DNA of 37,968 nt from a virus: positions 1 through 37,968 of IMG/VR virus record IMGVR_UViG_3300005617_000387; one strand, written 5' to 3'. Below the pieces are notes generated by a model. It did not search any database. It was given only the letters and a program-made list of their open reading frames with translations, and was not told the DNA's origin. The first letter of the stretch is position 1; every line of letters begins with the position of its first letter. Shown here piece by piece: positions 21,339-28,280 of this stretch. The position numbers were made by a program, and so were the translations under genes.

Positions 21339-21802
21339 TTGCTGACGATCCTCGATACCGCGCCTTCAACGAGCCGCTGTATGGCTGTCAGATTCTGCTC
21401 AAACGCCTGCTGCAAGAAGCGCTTAGGGCGAATGCCATGAGCGGCGATTCCACGCGCCACCAGGTAAGCGGTGGTGCCGTGCCGCCGTGCCCACACCTCC
21501 AGCGCTGCCAGTGGCGGCCAGAAGGGGCGCGTTCCAAGTTCCTGAGCAGCCGCATACCGCTTGTTGCTGCCGACGATGCCCTGTACCTCGCGGCCCTGGG
21601 TCACCACTTCCGGTGTGATGCTGGCCCGGAGCGGCCCCATATCCACCGGCGCGAGAATCCTGGCGTCGCGGGTGACAAGCATCGTGGCGTCGCGCATCCC
21701 CTGGAGGAATTCGTCTCCTCGCAGATCGCGGACAACCTGATCCAGCTTGCGCTGCGTCTCCAGCAGCCCCTCAATTTCGAGGCTGATCGTATCGTCGGAC
21801 AC
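21335..21802 (-). CDS. HK97 gp10-like tail component (155 aa)
   Basis: GTG start with AAGAGG 6 bases upstream. The start SLEIEGLLETQRKLDQVVRD and the core VTRDARILAPVDMGPLRASI followed by GSNKRYAAAQELGTRPFWPP are the signature of the HK97-gp10/minor-capsid-to-tail family. In this family a helix carrying 'AP.dTG.L..SI' precedes strands with 'Y..f.E.GT....P.P'. The protein joins head and tail or completes the tail. Confidence 0.88.
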   Translation of the reverse strand: MSDDTISLEIEGLLETQRKLDQVVRDLRGDEFLQGMRDATMLVTRDARILAPVDMGPLRASITPEVVTQGREVQGIVGSNKRYAAAQELGTRPFWPPLAALEVWARRHGTTAYLVARGIAAHGIRPKRFLQQAFEQNLTAIQRLVEGAVSRIVSK

Positions 21803-21805
21803 CGA

Positions 21806-22111
21806 TTACCTCTTGCCGCGTTTGTCGCTGGTGACCGGTGACTCTTCGGCAGGAACCGGCGGCTCGACTTCCGGAGTGGGTTCGGGCGGCAGAGCAACTT
21901 CCTCCGCCTCGACAGCCTCGACCGTTGCTGGCTGCCGGCCGTTGGCGAGCGCGTGAACCTGCTCGCGCGTCTCGGCCACCTTCAGAATGCCGTGTGTCGT
22001 CACATAGACGTTGGCGTGGTCGCCATTCCCGTTGGGTTCGGCATAAATGATGTGGTCCGGGTTGACCGAGACTTTGTTCTGGTTTGATAGGTCAGTTAAT
22101 TCGATAAGCAT
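21806..22111 (-). CDS. Small FlbD-like beta protein with acidic Pro-rich tail (101 aa)
   Basis: ATG with AAGGAG 5 bases upstream. Residues 1-55 (MLIELTDLSNQNKVSVNPDH, then VYVTTHGILKVAETREQV) resemble the short FlbD/YlzI-type beta domain. A tail rich in Glu, Pro and Val ends in KRGKR. In this position such proteins are found as small head-tail or tail proteins of unknown role. Confidence 0.6.
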   Translation of the reverse strand: MLIELTDLSNQNKVSVNPDHIIYAEPNGNGDHANVYVTTHGILKVAETREQVHALANGRQPATVEAVEAEEVALPPEPTPEVEPPVPAEESPVTSDKRGKR

Positions 22112-22120
22112 GGTTACTCC

Positions 22121-22789
22121 TTAGCCAATGGCCGGGCGTATCAAGCGCCCTTGCTCTAGCATGAACTGCACTGCTGGATCGAGCGGCTTGCGGTACAAAA
22201 GCTGCCCAAAGTCAGGGTTGGCAATCGCATCCGCCCAGAAACCCGACCCCAGCTTGAACCAGCGCGCCGCCTGAGTGACGCAGGCCTGTTTCACTACCGC
22301 TGGCACAGTCAGGGCATAGCCCCACTGGGCCGTGACGCGCACGGTGGGCGCGGTACGCGGGAATTTACGCGACGTTCGCCAGCCGGTGAAGGGGTCATAG
22401 CGCCCGCTGGTGAACCAGGTTTGGGCACCGGTAGGCGCGACCATCAGCGCTGTGTAGGGCAGACGGTAGAAATTCGGGTCCATCTCGTCGCCGCTGAAAG
22501 CGATCCAGTCATTCGAAGACCAGGCGGTGTAGGCCGTGTCGGTCACCGACTGCTTGACCTCAACCAGCGTGATCGCTGCCGCTTCATCATTAAAGTGCTG
22601 CACCGCCCCACCCGACCCGTGGAAAGTGCGGGCCACAGCATTTCCCGCGATAAAACCATCCGGACGATTGCAGAAGTTATTGACCGCCTCCGTCGCCGCA
22701 TCGAGGAGTACCGAGAGGACGGTATCCTGATTGGCCGATTCCATGCCCGGTTGGGCGCGGACTTCGGCGGGGGTGGCGTAGGCGGTCAT
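22121..22789 (-). CDS. Head-tail connector protein, adaptor-like (222 aa)
   Basis: ATG at 22789. The start TPAEVRAQPGMES, then LLDAATEAVNNFCNRP, is the typical N-terminal helix pair of Gp6/gp15-like adaptor proteins, and the Trp-rich middle (WFTSGRYDPFTGWRTSR) and C-terminal helix AVVKQACVTQAARWF follow the same layout. These proteins form the ring below the portal. It lies directly downstream of the capsid group as expected. Confidence 0.8.
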   Translation of the reverse strand: MTAYATPAEVRAQPGMESANQDTVLSVLLDAATEAVNNFCNRPDGFIAGNAVARTFHGSGGAVQHFNDEAAAITLVEVKQSVTDTAYTAWSSNDWIAFSGDEMDPNFYRLPYTALMVAPTGAQTWFTSGRYDPFTGWRTSRKFPRTAPTVRVTAQWGYALTVPAVVKQACVTQAARWFKLGSGFWADAIANPDFGQLLYRKPLDPAVQFMLEQGRLIRPAIG

Positions 22790-22806
22790 AACTCGTCAGT
22801 CTCTTC

Positions 22807-23244
22807 TTACTTGACCTGCGTCCAGTTCGTCTGCGGCACAGGGCGTCGTTTGGGGTCGATCCCCAAAATCTGCCCCATGAGCAAACTCGCTGCCGTCGTC
22901 GGGGTGATGGTCAGACGGAACCAGAAGAAGCTGTTGGCGGTGTCCAGATCGGACGGGCGCACATTGATGGCGTAGGACTTGCTGCCACCGCTGGCTGCCA
23001 GAACCTGGGTCAGCGCCTTACCGGTGACGTCTTTCACGCCGCCGCCGCCGCTGGTGTTGGCCTGTTCGATTTTGGCGTCAATGGTGCCGGTGGCCGTCAT
23101 GGCCCCGACGACGATCTGGGCCAGGTACGACTCGTAGGAGTCGGCCTTGATCCAGCCGGTTGAGCGCACCGTGCTGGTGTCGCTCTGGGGATCAATGACC
23201 CCAACCTGTTCGGTGACCTCCGTAGGGAGAAATGGACTGGTCAT
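22807..23244 (-). CDS. Beta-rich virion protein, possibly head-associated (145 aa)
   Basis: The ATG overlaps the stop codon of the HNH gene (ATGA). The sequence SYESYLAQIVVGAMTATG, then AKIEQANTSGGGG and SFFWFRLTITPTTAASLL, indicates a small beta-sandwich protein like those that decorate heads or cap tails. It lies between the major capsid protein and the connector once the inserted HNH gene is ignored. Exact role unknown. Confidence 0.65.
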   Translation of the reverse strand: MTSPFLPTEVTEQVGVIDPQSDTSTVRSTGWIKADSYESYLAQIVVGAMTATGTIDAKIEQANTSGGGGVKDVTGKALTQVLAASGGSKSYAINVRPSDLDTANSFFWFRLTITPTTAASLLMGQILGIDPKRRPVPQTNWTQVK

Positions 23245-23768
23245 GACGATTGTTCCTCTCGATCACACTTGTTAAATGCGATCACTATAGTTTTGCCTTC
23301 CTCAATCGTTACCTGCGCTCGGTCGCTTTGTACCAAATGGTAAATATGCGCCTCAAGAAGGTTGCAGTGATAACAGAGCCAGCCCAGATTTTCAGGACTG
23401 CCGTTTTCGGTGTTATGGTCTTTGTGGTGTACGTGCAACTGTTCTGTTGTGCCGCACCACTCGCAAACCGGCTCTCGTCGTCCGATTAAGACCTTGTAGT
23501 GATAGTTCCTTGACACCCCCTTCGCGTAAGCAGGATTACCCTCTCCTGACATTCGATAGGAGTGCCGTTTACCGAGATCGTCTTTGACACCAACACGCTT
23601 TTTCCACTCAATAACGGTGTGCGCGGATGCCCCTTGCTCGTGAGCTATCACTATGTTTGTCTTGCCCAACCCTTTTGGCGGTAGAAGAAATTGCTCTTCA
23701 AGCCATTCACGGTCTGGTGGGTCAAATCGAACCCGCTTCCCTTGCCGTCTCTTCACAGGCGCTTCCAT
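23241..23768 (-). CDS. HNH homing endonuclease, co-oriented with late operon (175 aa)
   Basis: The preferred start is the second ATG, with AAGG 9 bases upstream. Residues about 15-60 form a helix-turn-helix-like N-terminal part (DREWLEEQFLLPPKG to EQGASAHTVIEWKKRVG). About 73-85 contain SGEGNPAYAKGVSR, a NUMOD-like linker. Residues 102-140 are the HNH domain: CEWCG, the catalytic HVHHKDHN, Asn127 and CYHCN. The stop overlaps the next virion gene start by 4 bases, so the gene is smoothly embedded in the operon between capsid and connector genes. Free-standing homing endonuclease is the likely identity. Confidence 0.88.
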   Translation of the reverse strand: MEAPVKRRQGKRVRFDPPDREWLEEQFLLPPKGLGKTNIVIAHEQGASAHTVIEWKKRVGVKDDLGKRHSYRMSGEGNPAYAKGVSRNYHYKVLIGRREPVCEWCGTTEQLHVHHKDHNTENGSPENLGWLCYHCNLLEAHIYHLVQSDRAQVTIEEGKTIVIAFNKCDREEQSS

Positions 23769-23871
23769 AGCATTCATCCTTGCTATTTCATCGTTTGAAA
23801 CCGGCGACCAGGGAGCGATGAATTCTCCTTTTCCCGTTGCAATCGGTAGATCGCCAGTTATTTACTATGCC

Positions 23872-25155
23872 CTACGTCGGAATTTGCACGAAGGGAGAGA
23901 CGGTTGTTGAACCATCACTCAGGGTGATGTAGGTCGAGAGCCAGGGCGCGCCCTCTACCCGCTCGATAACACGCAGCGCCGTCTGGTTGTTCTGGAACTT
24001 GAACTGGTCGCTCGTGTCCACGGTGACCGCCTGGCGATCCAGGATCAGGTACATGGAGAGGTCGGCCAGGATCAGGTCGCCCACTGTGCCCAGCGCTGGC
24101 TGCTTGTCGGTGAAGAAGATCGGATAGCCCAGCAGCGTGTTGGGGATACCGCTCGTCGCGTTGCCCCACAGATAGCTGGGGTTGCCCGAAGGCCCGTTCA
24201 TCAGCAGCAGTTCGTTCTTGGCGCTCTGGGTAGCGAGCCACACCGGGTTGCTGCCCATGAACTTCGCTTCCATGTTCGCCAGATCGTCGTACTTGATGTG
24301 ACTGGACGTGGTGCGCGAGGCCGTGGTCACCGTCGCCGGGGCATTGATGATGCCCAGAGGCTCGCCGACGCCGGAGCCGCGAATGAACGAATAGTCCTCT
24401 TTCCAGGCCATCGCGCCAGGGAAGCCGCGCGGCCCGGCCAGCAGATCGGCCAGCGCCGGATCGGCATCGGCCAGCAGCGAATTGCTGAAGACCGTGTAGG
24501 CGATCAGCTCGCGAACCGACAGCTCCGTCTGGCGGAATTTCATGTCAGACTGGGTGGCGGCGCTGGCTTCTTCCTGCCAGTAGGCCTGAACCGCGCCAAA
24601 GAAGGCCGGCACGCCCGCCGTTGTTCCGGTCTGATCCAGCACCGGGATTTTCGTCTGGCGGGTGCTGGTGCGGATGACGGTTGCGTAACGACGCACAACG
24701 GCCAGCGGCGCAGCCACGCCCATGACGTTGCTGAGCTGGGTGATCGGGAGCAGGAACCCGCCCGCCGCGCCGGTCAGCCCGGACAGGTCTTTCCGCTCGA
24801 CATTCTTGAGATCGACGTCGGCTTCTTCGTAATACTTGAAGCGCCGGTCGGTCACCGCGCCCTTCGACTTCAGGTTGACCTTCAGGGCAGAGACAAATTC
24901 GCCCCAGTCCTGGAAGTCATCGTTTTGCGGCGCGCTGGGTTGGCGCGCGCCCCCGCTCTTGCCGTCCGCCGGGGCAATGACCGCGCTGTCAATCTCGCGC
25001 AAGGTCATGATCCGCGTTTTCAGGTCAGCGGCTTCCTTGCGCAGCCCGTCAGCGCGGGTCAGGTCTTCGGCGGCACATTTTTCACTGAGGAGGATTTCAC
25101 GAGCCTCTTTCACAAGCTGCGCGTGACGACCCTCCAGGTCTATTAGGGTTTGCAT
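23872..25155 (-). CDS. Major capsid protein, HK97 fold (427 aa)
   Basis: ATG with GAAGGG upstream. Residues 1-60 are a coiled coil (delta domain: EGRHAQLVKEAREILLSE) that the protease removes. The rest follows the HK97 order: FLLPITQLSNVM near residue 135, RYATVIRTSTRQTKIPV, QEEASAATQSDMKFRQ (E-loop side), and the helix ELIAYTVFSNSLLADADP. These are followed by IRGSGVGEPLGIINAP, then the P-domain GYPIFFTDKQPALG and the C-terminal FKFQNNQTALRVIERV. All positions match a phage-type major capsid protein of normal length. The protease gene lies directly upstream. Confidence 0.95.
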   Translation of the reverse strand: MQTLIDLEGRHAQLVKEAREILLSEKCAAEDLTRADGLRKEAADLKTRIMTLREIDSAVIAPADGKSGGARQPSAPQNDDFQDWGEFVSALKVNLKSKGAVTDRRFKYYEEADVDLKNVERKDLSGLTGAAGGFLLPITQLSNVMGVAAPLAVVRRYATVIRTSTRQTKIPVLDQTGTTAGVPAFFGAVQAYWQEEASAATQSDMKFRQTELSVRELIAYTVFSNSLLADADPALADLLAGPRGFPGAMAWKEDYSFIRGSGVGEPLGIINAPATVTTASRTTSSHIKYDDLANMEAKFMGSNPVWLATQSAKNELLLMNGPSGNPSYLWGNATSGIPNTLLGYPIFFTDKQPALGTVGDLILADLSMYLILDRQAVTVDTSDQFKFQNNQTALRVIERVEGAPWLSTYITLSDGSTTVSPFVQIPT

Positions 25156-25172
25156 ACCCTTCCCTTCGCAGT

Positions 25173-26483
25173 CTAAAGTTCCAATGCTTCGAGTTGTGCG
25201 AGCAGCGTTTTCCGTGCATCGGTGGGTGTCTCCCCGTTCGCGACAGGGGGAGGCGGCCCGGCCACCGGGCGGCTGGCACTTTTTGCGGTATCGGCGTTGT
25301 CTTCTTCAGAGGTGGTGTCTGCGCTGCCTTCAGCGTCGTTCAGCCCGGCCTCAGTCAGAAGGTTCGCCAGTGTTGACGTGGCATTGTTCAGCGCATCCAC
25401 AGCATCGCGAATACGCTGTTCGTTCTGAGCGCTCAGGGTGCGACCCGCTTTGATCGCCATGTTCCCAACCTGGCGCGCCCACATAAAATAAGCGCCATAA
25501 TCAGTGGTCGGCACACGTTCGGCCAGGTCAGGCGGCAGACCGTTAACCACACTGGTCACGCCCGCCTCTACCAGATCGTCAATGAGCGTCCACTCTTCGT
25601 AAGAAATCTTGCCGCTGGACAGCCAGCCGGTATATAAGTAAGTGGAATTGAGCATGTAGGCAGCGATCATGTCATCCATGTGCTGCTCTGGGCCGTCCGG
25701 CGTCATGTCCTTGCCGGTCATCGCCGGAGTACGGCTGGCCTGGGTGGAGCCGGGCGTCTGGTCATCGCAGGTGTTATTCTGCAAGGCCAGGAAATCGTGT
25801 TTGTCGCAGTAGCCTTTGCTGTCGTTGACCCGGTTGAAATACCGGCAGTGGGAGCAGGTTTCGGTCTGTCCGGTCGGCGCAGCTCCATAGTTCGGCGCGT
25901 CGCTCTCAGCTTTGCGATTCATAGATTTACCTTTCGCGCCAACCGTAGCGGTGGCCTCATTCATGCCCCAGATGACCGGGGAATACTCCCAGAGCTTGAC
26001 CTCGCGGAGATTGCGGACGGTAATCTTTTTGCCATCCGCCCGTTCGATCTTGGAATAGTCGAAGCTGACCAGCTCGAAACCGATGCTGTACTCGGTCACA
26101 TCCTTATCGGCAATGCGATAGAAAGCCCCCTGGCCTTCGGGGGTGCGCATGTTGTACTGGGTTTGCGTCCACAATCCGCCGGTGGCGTCGGGGAATTTCA
26201 GCAGCACGTCGGGAGGAAGTTCGCCGCGCCCGACTTCACGCATCTCCAGGGGATGGCCGAGGATATTGAAGATGGAGTCAGTGTTGTGCTGGTCAAGCAC
26301 CTTGATCTGATTGGCGCGTTCGACGATCGTTTTCTTAAAGGAGTTGGGGTGGGCAATGTCATCGCCGAGATCGAGGACGCCAAAGACATTGACAATGGCC
26401 TCTACAATGCCTTGCGCCTCATCCGCTTTGAGGATGAAACCGGTCCACGACTTATGTTCGATTGGTCGCTGCTTTCTTGGCAT
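25173..26483 (-). CDS. Prohead protease with internal four-cysteine domain (436 aa)
   Basis: The preferred start ATG has GGAGA 5 bases upstream. Residues 15-180 are the HK97-type prohead protease (S78): VEAIVNVFGVLDLGDDIAHP at the start, catalytic His66 (VLDQHNTDS), Ser133 (EYSIGFE) and Glu166 in the last strand. The usual family length is about 200 residues. Here a 240-residue extension follows. It begins with a Cys-rich module (C210, C213, C226, C239; TCSHCRYFNRVNDSKGYCDK) and continues as a helical acidic region that could be the scaffold. Such protease-scaffold fusions are known; the cysteine module is unusual. A terminator-like hairpin sits just upstream. Confidence 0.9.
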   Translation of the reverse strand: MPRKQRPIEHKSWTGFILKADEAQGIVEAIVNVFGVLDLGDDIAHPNSFKKTIVERANQIKVLDQHNTDSIFNILGHPLEMREVGRGELPPDVLLKFPDATGGLWTQTQYNMRTPEGQGAFYRIADKDVTEYSIGFELVSFDYSKIERADGKKITVRNLREVKLWEYSPVIWGMNEATATVGAKGKSMNRKAESDAPNYGAAPTGQTETCSHCRYFNRVNDSKGYCDKHDFLALQNNTCDDQTPGSTQASRTPAMTGKDMTPDGPEQHMDDMIAAYMLNSTYLYTGWLSSGKISYEEWTLIDDLVEAGVTSVVNGLPPDLAERVPTTDYGAYFMWARQVGNMAIKAGRTLSAQNEQRIRDAVDALNNATSTLANLLTEAGLNDAEGSADTTSEEDNADTAKSASRPVAGPPPPVANGETPTDARKTLLAQLEALEL

Positions 26484-26496
26484 CCCGTCTCCAAAC

Positions 26497-26529
26497 AAAA
26501 AACGCCAGGGCTGTGACGCTCCTGGCGTT
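26497..26529 (-). terminator. Intrinsic terminator inside the head operon, upstream of the protease
   Basis: On the - strand: AACGCCAGG, 11-base loop, CCTGGCGTT with a perfect 9-bp stem, followed by six T (complement of A 26497-26502). This is a classical intrinsic terminator lying 14 bases before the protease start codon and 68 bases after the stop of the Com-like gene. In an operon that must be transcribed through, this implies antitermination or a deliberate drop in expression. Confidence 0.8.
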
Positions 26530-26596
26530 CGATGATTTCATTCTCCCCCGGCGCTCCAGGCGCTCACCCGACATAATCGGTGGGGTATGTTCTTTG

Positions 26597-26785
26597 CTAC
26601 TTTGTTTCTGTCGGCCCTGGCTTTCGCGGCGGCGAGTCCTCTGAAGGAATGATCTCGGCCACGAGCGACGGCCACCTGATGTTATTTTTACACTTCGGGC
26701 AGACCGTCGTAACCACAGTGCCAACCCCTGTCGCCACAAAAAGTAAATGACGGCAATTTGGGTTCGGGCAGCGAACCTCAATCAC
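26597..26785 (-). CDS. Com-like zinc ribbon protein (62 aa)
   Basis: ATGA overlap with the upstream gene. MIEVRCPNPNCRHLLFVA opens with C-x4-C, and VCPKCKNNIRWP supplies the second CxxC, the order of Mu Com-like proteins (CxxC near the start, 'CP.C' about 15 residues later). Mu Com is an RNA-binding translational activator. Here the gene precedes a terminator that lies ahead of the protease and capsid genes, so a role in late-gene control is plausible. The tail is Ser/Pro-rich. Confidence 0.75.
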   Translation of the reverse strand: MIEVRCPNPNCRHLLFVATGVGTVVTTVCPKCKNNIRWPSLVAEIIPSEDSPPRKPGPTETK

Positions 26786-27255
26786 GCATGAACCGCCGTG
26801 GAGTTGCGCGCTCCGATGGCAAAGGTGGCTGCCGTCGGGCTGAAGCCCAGGTAAACCGACACGTCACCCGCGCCCAGGTCAGCGACACGCATCGCTGAGC
26901 CAGGAGTCGTCTCACTCAGGAACCAGGGCGCGCCGACCACAAACCCGGTCAGCCCCGACAGGTTGCCGCCGTTGGCAAGGGGGGCGCACATCACCGGCTG
27001 ACCGTTGGCCTTCGCTTCGGTCAGTGTCCAGCCGTACACAACGGAGGTGGACAGCGCGTTGCCCAGGGCTTTCTGAAGCCGGTTGTTCGTGTCCAGATAG
27101 ACGATCTGTCCGGCAGGGATGGCCGCGCCTGCAAGCTGCTGCATTGGCTGTCCGTCGTAAAGAAGGCTTGTGTCGAACGCCTTGTCGGTCGCGGCGTACC
27201 AGATACGGCGTTTGGCGAGAGATAACCCACGTGACTGCGGCTTGATGATATGCAT
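26782..27255 (-). CDS. Capsid cement/DUF2190-like protein (157 aa)
   Basis: Start at the ATG with AGAGG 5 bases upstream, close to the promoter described below. The sequence LAGAAIPAGQIVYLDTNNRL, then VVYGWTLTEAKANGQPVMCA and PTAATFAIGARNST, follows the small decoration/cement proteins (DUF2190-type) that bind the outside of HK97 shells. They start with 'G.Iv' and carry 'GvA...a..G..v.v...G'. It is encoded next to the protease and capsid genes as expected. Confidence 0.7.
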   Translation of the reverse strand: MHIIKPQSRGLSLAKRRIWYAATDKAFDTSLLYDGQPMQQLAGAAIPAGQIVYLDTNNRLQKALGNALSTSVVYGWTLTEAKANGQPVMCAPLANGGNLSGLTGFVVGAPWFLSETTPGSAMRVADLGAGDVSVYLGFSPTAATFAIGARNSTAVHA

Positions 27256-27277
27256 TGTCACCTCTGCATAAATTTCA

Positions 27278-27289
27278 GAACGGATGTTT
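27278..27289 (-). promoter_or_regulatory. LexA-like near match downstream of the capsid-operon promoter
   Basis: GAACGGATGTTT: one mismatch from GAAC-N4-GTTC. It lies about 5-16 bases after the predicted start of the promoter at 27301-27329, a normal place for a repressor to act. A second full site is at 9876, where it also follows a - strand promoter. Confidence 0.35.
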
Positions 27290-27300
27290 CATCAACCTTC

Positions 27301-27329
27301 AGTGTATAACAATTATTCGTGCTTGTCAA
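27301..27329 (-). promoter_or_regulatory. Strong promoter for the capsid/tail genes
   Basis: On the - strand, perfect -35 TTGACA (complement of 27324-27329), 17-base spacer, -10 TACACT (complement of 27301-27306). Transcription would start at about 27294 and run into the cement gene. It sits in the gap made by the endonuclease gene and is therefore the first promoter downstream of it. Confidence 0.75.
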
Positions 27330-27348
27330 AAATGGGGTCAGGAAGGGT

Positions 27349-27365
27349 AAGACAAATTTTGTCTT
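27349..27365. promoter_or_regulatory. Perfect palindrome between two divergent promoters
   Basis: AAGACAAA T TTTGTCTT, 8-bp arms around one base. It lies between the - strand capsid promoter (27301-27329) and the + strand endonuclease promoter (27365-27394), so a bound protein could affect both. A looser inverted repeat AGAC-ATAAATC-GTCT follows at 27366-27380. Confidence 0.55.
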
Positions 27366-27394
27366 AGACATAAATCGTCTCTATTTGATATAAT
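27365..27394 (+). promoter_or_regulatory. Extended -10 promoter of the EDxHD endonuclease
   Basis: TGATATAAT: TG at 27386-27387 then perfect TATAAT 27389-27394. A weak -35 TAGACA at 27365-27370 has an 18-base spacer. This is the same promoter type (TGN-TATAAT) as that of the HNH gene at 15442. The predicted start, about 27401, coincides with the first base of the structured leader. Confidence 0.65.
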
Positions 27395-27400
27395 AAGTAA

Positions 27401-27448
27401 GGGGATAGGGTCGCTCCCGAAGAGCCGGTTTCTGTGCCGGTCTGCCCC
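27401..27448 (+). ncRNA. Three-way-junction leader RNA of the EDxHD endonuclease
   Basis: P1 is GGGG (27401-27404) with CCCC (27445-27448). P2 is GGG (27408-27410) with CCC (27416-27418). P3 is AGA plus CCGG (27421-27428, one bulged G) with CCGG and TCT (27437-27443). P1 begins at the predicted transcription start and the ATG follows 37 bases after P1, closely matching the leader of the HNH gene at 15457. Confidence 0.5.
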
Positions 27449-27485
27449 AACCATTACACAGACGATTCTGAACAGAGAGAGTCAA

Positions 27486-28280
27486 ATGCCCTTTCAAAAA
27501 GTAGTTACCCATTGCCTGCAATGCGGTAAGGAAATCATTACCACACAAAATCGAATAGACGACGGACGTGGCAGATTTTGTAGCCGTGGGTGCTGCGCGA
27601 AATTCACGCACACCGGTAGACCAAAACCTCCCCTCACAGCCGAACATAAACGACTCTTGGGCGAATCGCATAGGGGTGTGCCTGCTTGGAATAAAGGGGA
27701 GCTTGTCAGGGTTGTTTGTGAGATTTGCGGTAAGGAGTGTGAGATTTGGCCCAATCGGGTCAGGACATTTCGATATTGCTCCTATGAATGCGCCTATGAA
27801 GCTAAGCGCCGAGTGACCGGAACCAACCATCCACTCTGGACACGCCAGAAACGCTACTGCGAATGGTGCGGCAAGGAGGTTTGGGTCAAACCGGCAAAAC
27901 TGGATGAGTTTCGTTATTGTTCCAGAAAATGCACTGGAACTGCTATATCCTACCAAATGGCGATGAATAAAGGCCCCACATCCATCGAAAAAGCCTTGAT
28001 GGATGAATTGGACAGACTTCAAATTCCCTACCGCTGGCAGCACAAAATCGCCACTTGGCTGATTGACATCACGCTCCCCCAATATCGTATCGCCATTGAA
28101 GCGGATGGTGATTACTGGCACGCCAGCGAGCAACAAAAAGCCAAAGATGCAAATAAAGACCGTTGGCTAAAAGCCCATGCTTGGCGCGTCTTTCGCTTCT
28201 CTGAAACTGACATCCGAAGATCGCCCTCGGAGTGCCTTAGTCGGATTCCAGAACTGGCAAAACTGCGCAACGGCAGTTAG
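27486..28280 (+). CDS. EDxHD (Vsr-like) homing endonuclease with zinc fingers and NUMOD3 (264 aa)
   Basis: ATG with AGAGAGAG upstream. Three zinc knuckles of the form CxxC...CxxxC are visible: Cys10/13/32/36, 78/81/98/102 and 125/128/145/149. Between the first two lies a NUMOD3-like segment (TAEHKRLLGESHRGVPAWNK, residues 51-70) as in DNA-binding parts of homing endonucleases. The C-terminal 100 residues are a Vsr/DUF559-like nuclease: SIEKALMDEL (Glu168), WLIDITLP (Asp194), then IEADGDYWH (Glu205, Asp207, His212) and WRVFRFSE. This matches the EDxHD family known from I-Bth0305I. Its last 44 bases overlap the 3' end of the portal gene on the opposite strand. Confidence 0.87.
   Translation: MPFQKVVTHCLQCGKEIITTQNRIDDGRGRFCSRGCCAKFTHTGRPKPPLTAEHKRLLGESHRGVPAWNKGELVRVVCEICGKECEIWPNRVRTFRYCSYECAYEAKRRVTGTNHPLWTRQKRYCEWCGKEVWVKPAKLDEFRYCSRKCTGTAISYQMAMNKGPTSIEKALMDELDRLQIPYRWQHKIATWLIDITLPQYRIAIEADGDYWHASEQQKAKDANKDRWLKAHAWRVFRFSETDIRRSPSECLSRIPELAKLRNGS

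Noticed and set aside
24298-25146. Long + strand frame opposite the major capsid gene
   Set aside because: It lies antisense to a clear HK97 capsid gene, has no ribosome-binding site and an Arg/Gly-rich composition typical of a reversed GC-rich coding strand.
27381-28136. 251-codon - strand frame opposite the EDxHD endonuclease
   Set aside because: The + strand frame has three zinc knuckles, NUMOD3 and a Vsr-like core; the reverse has no recognisable features.
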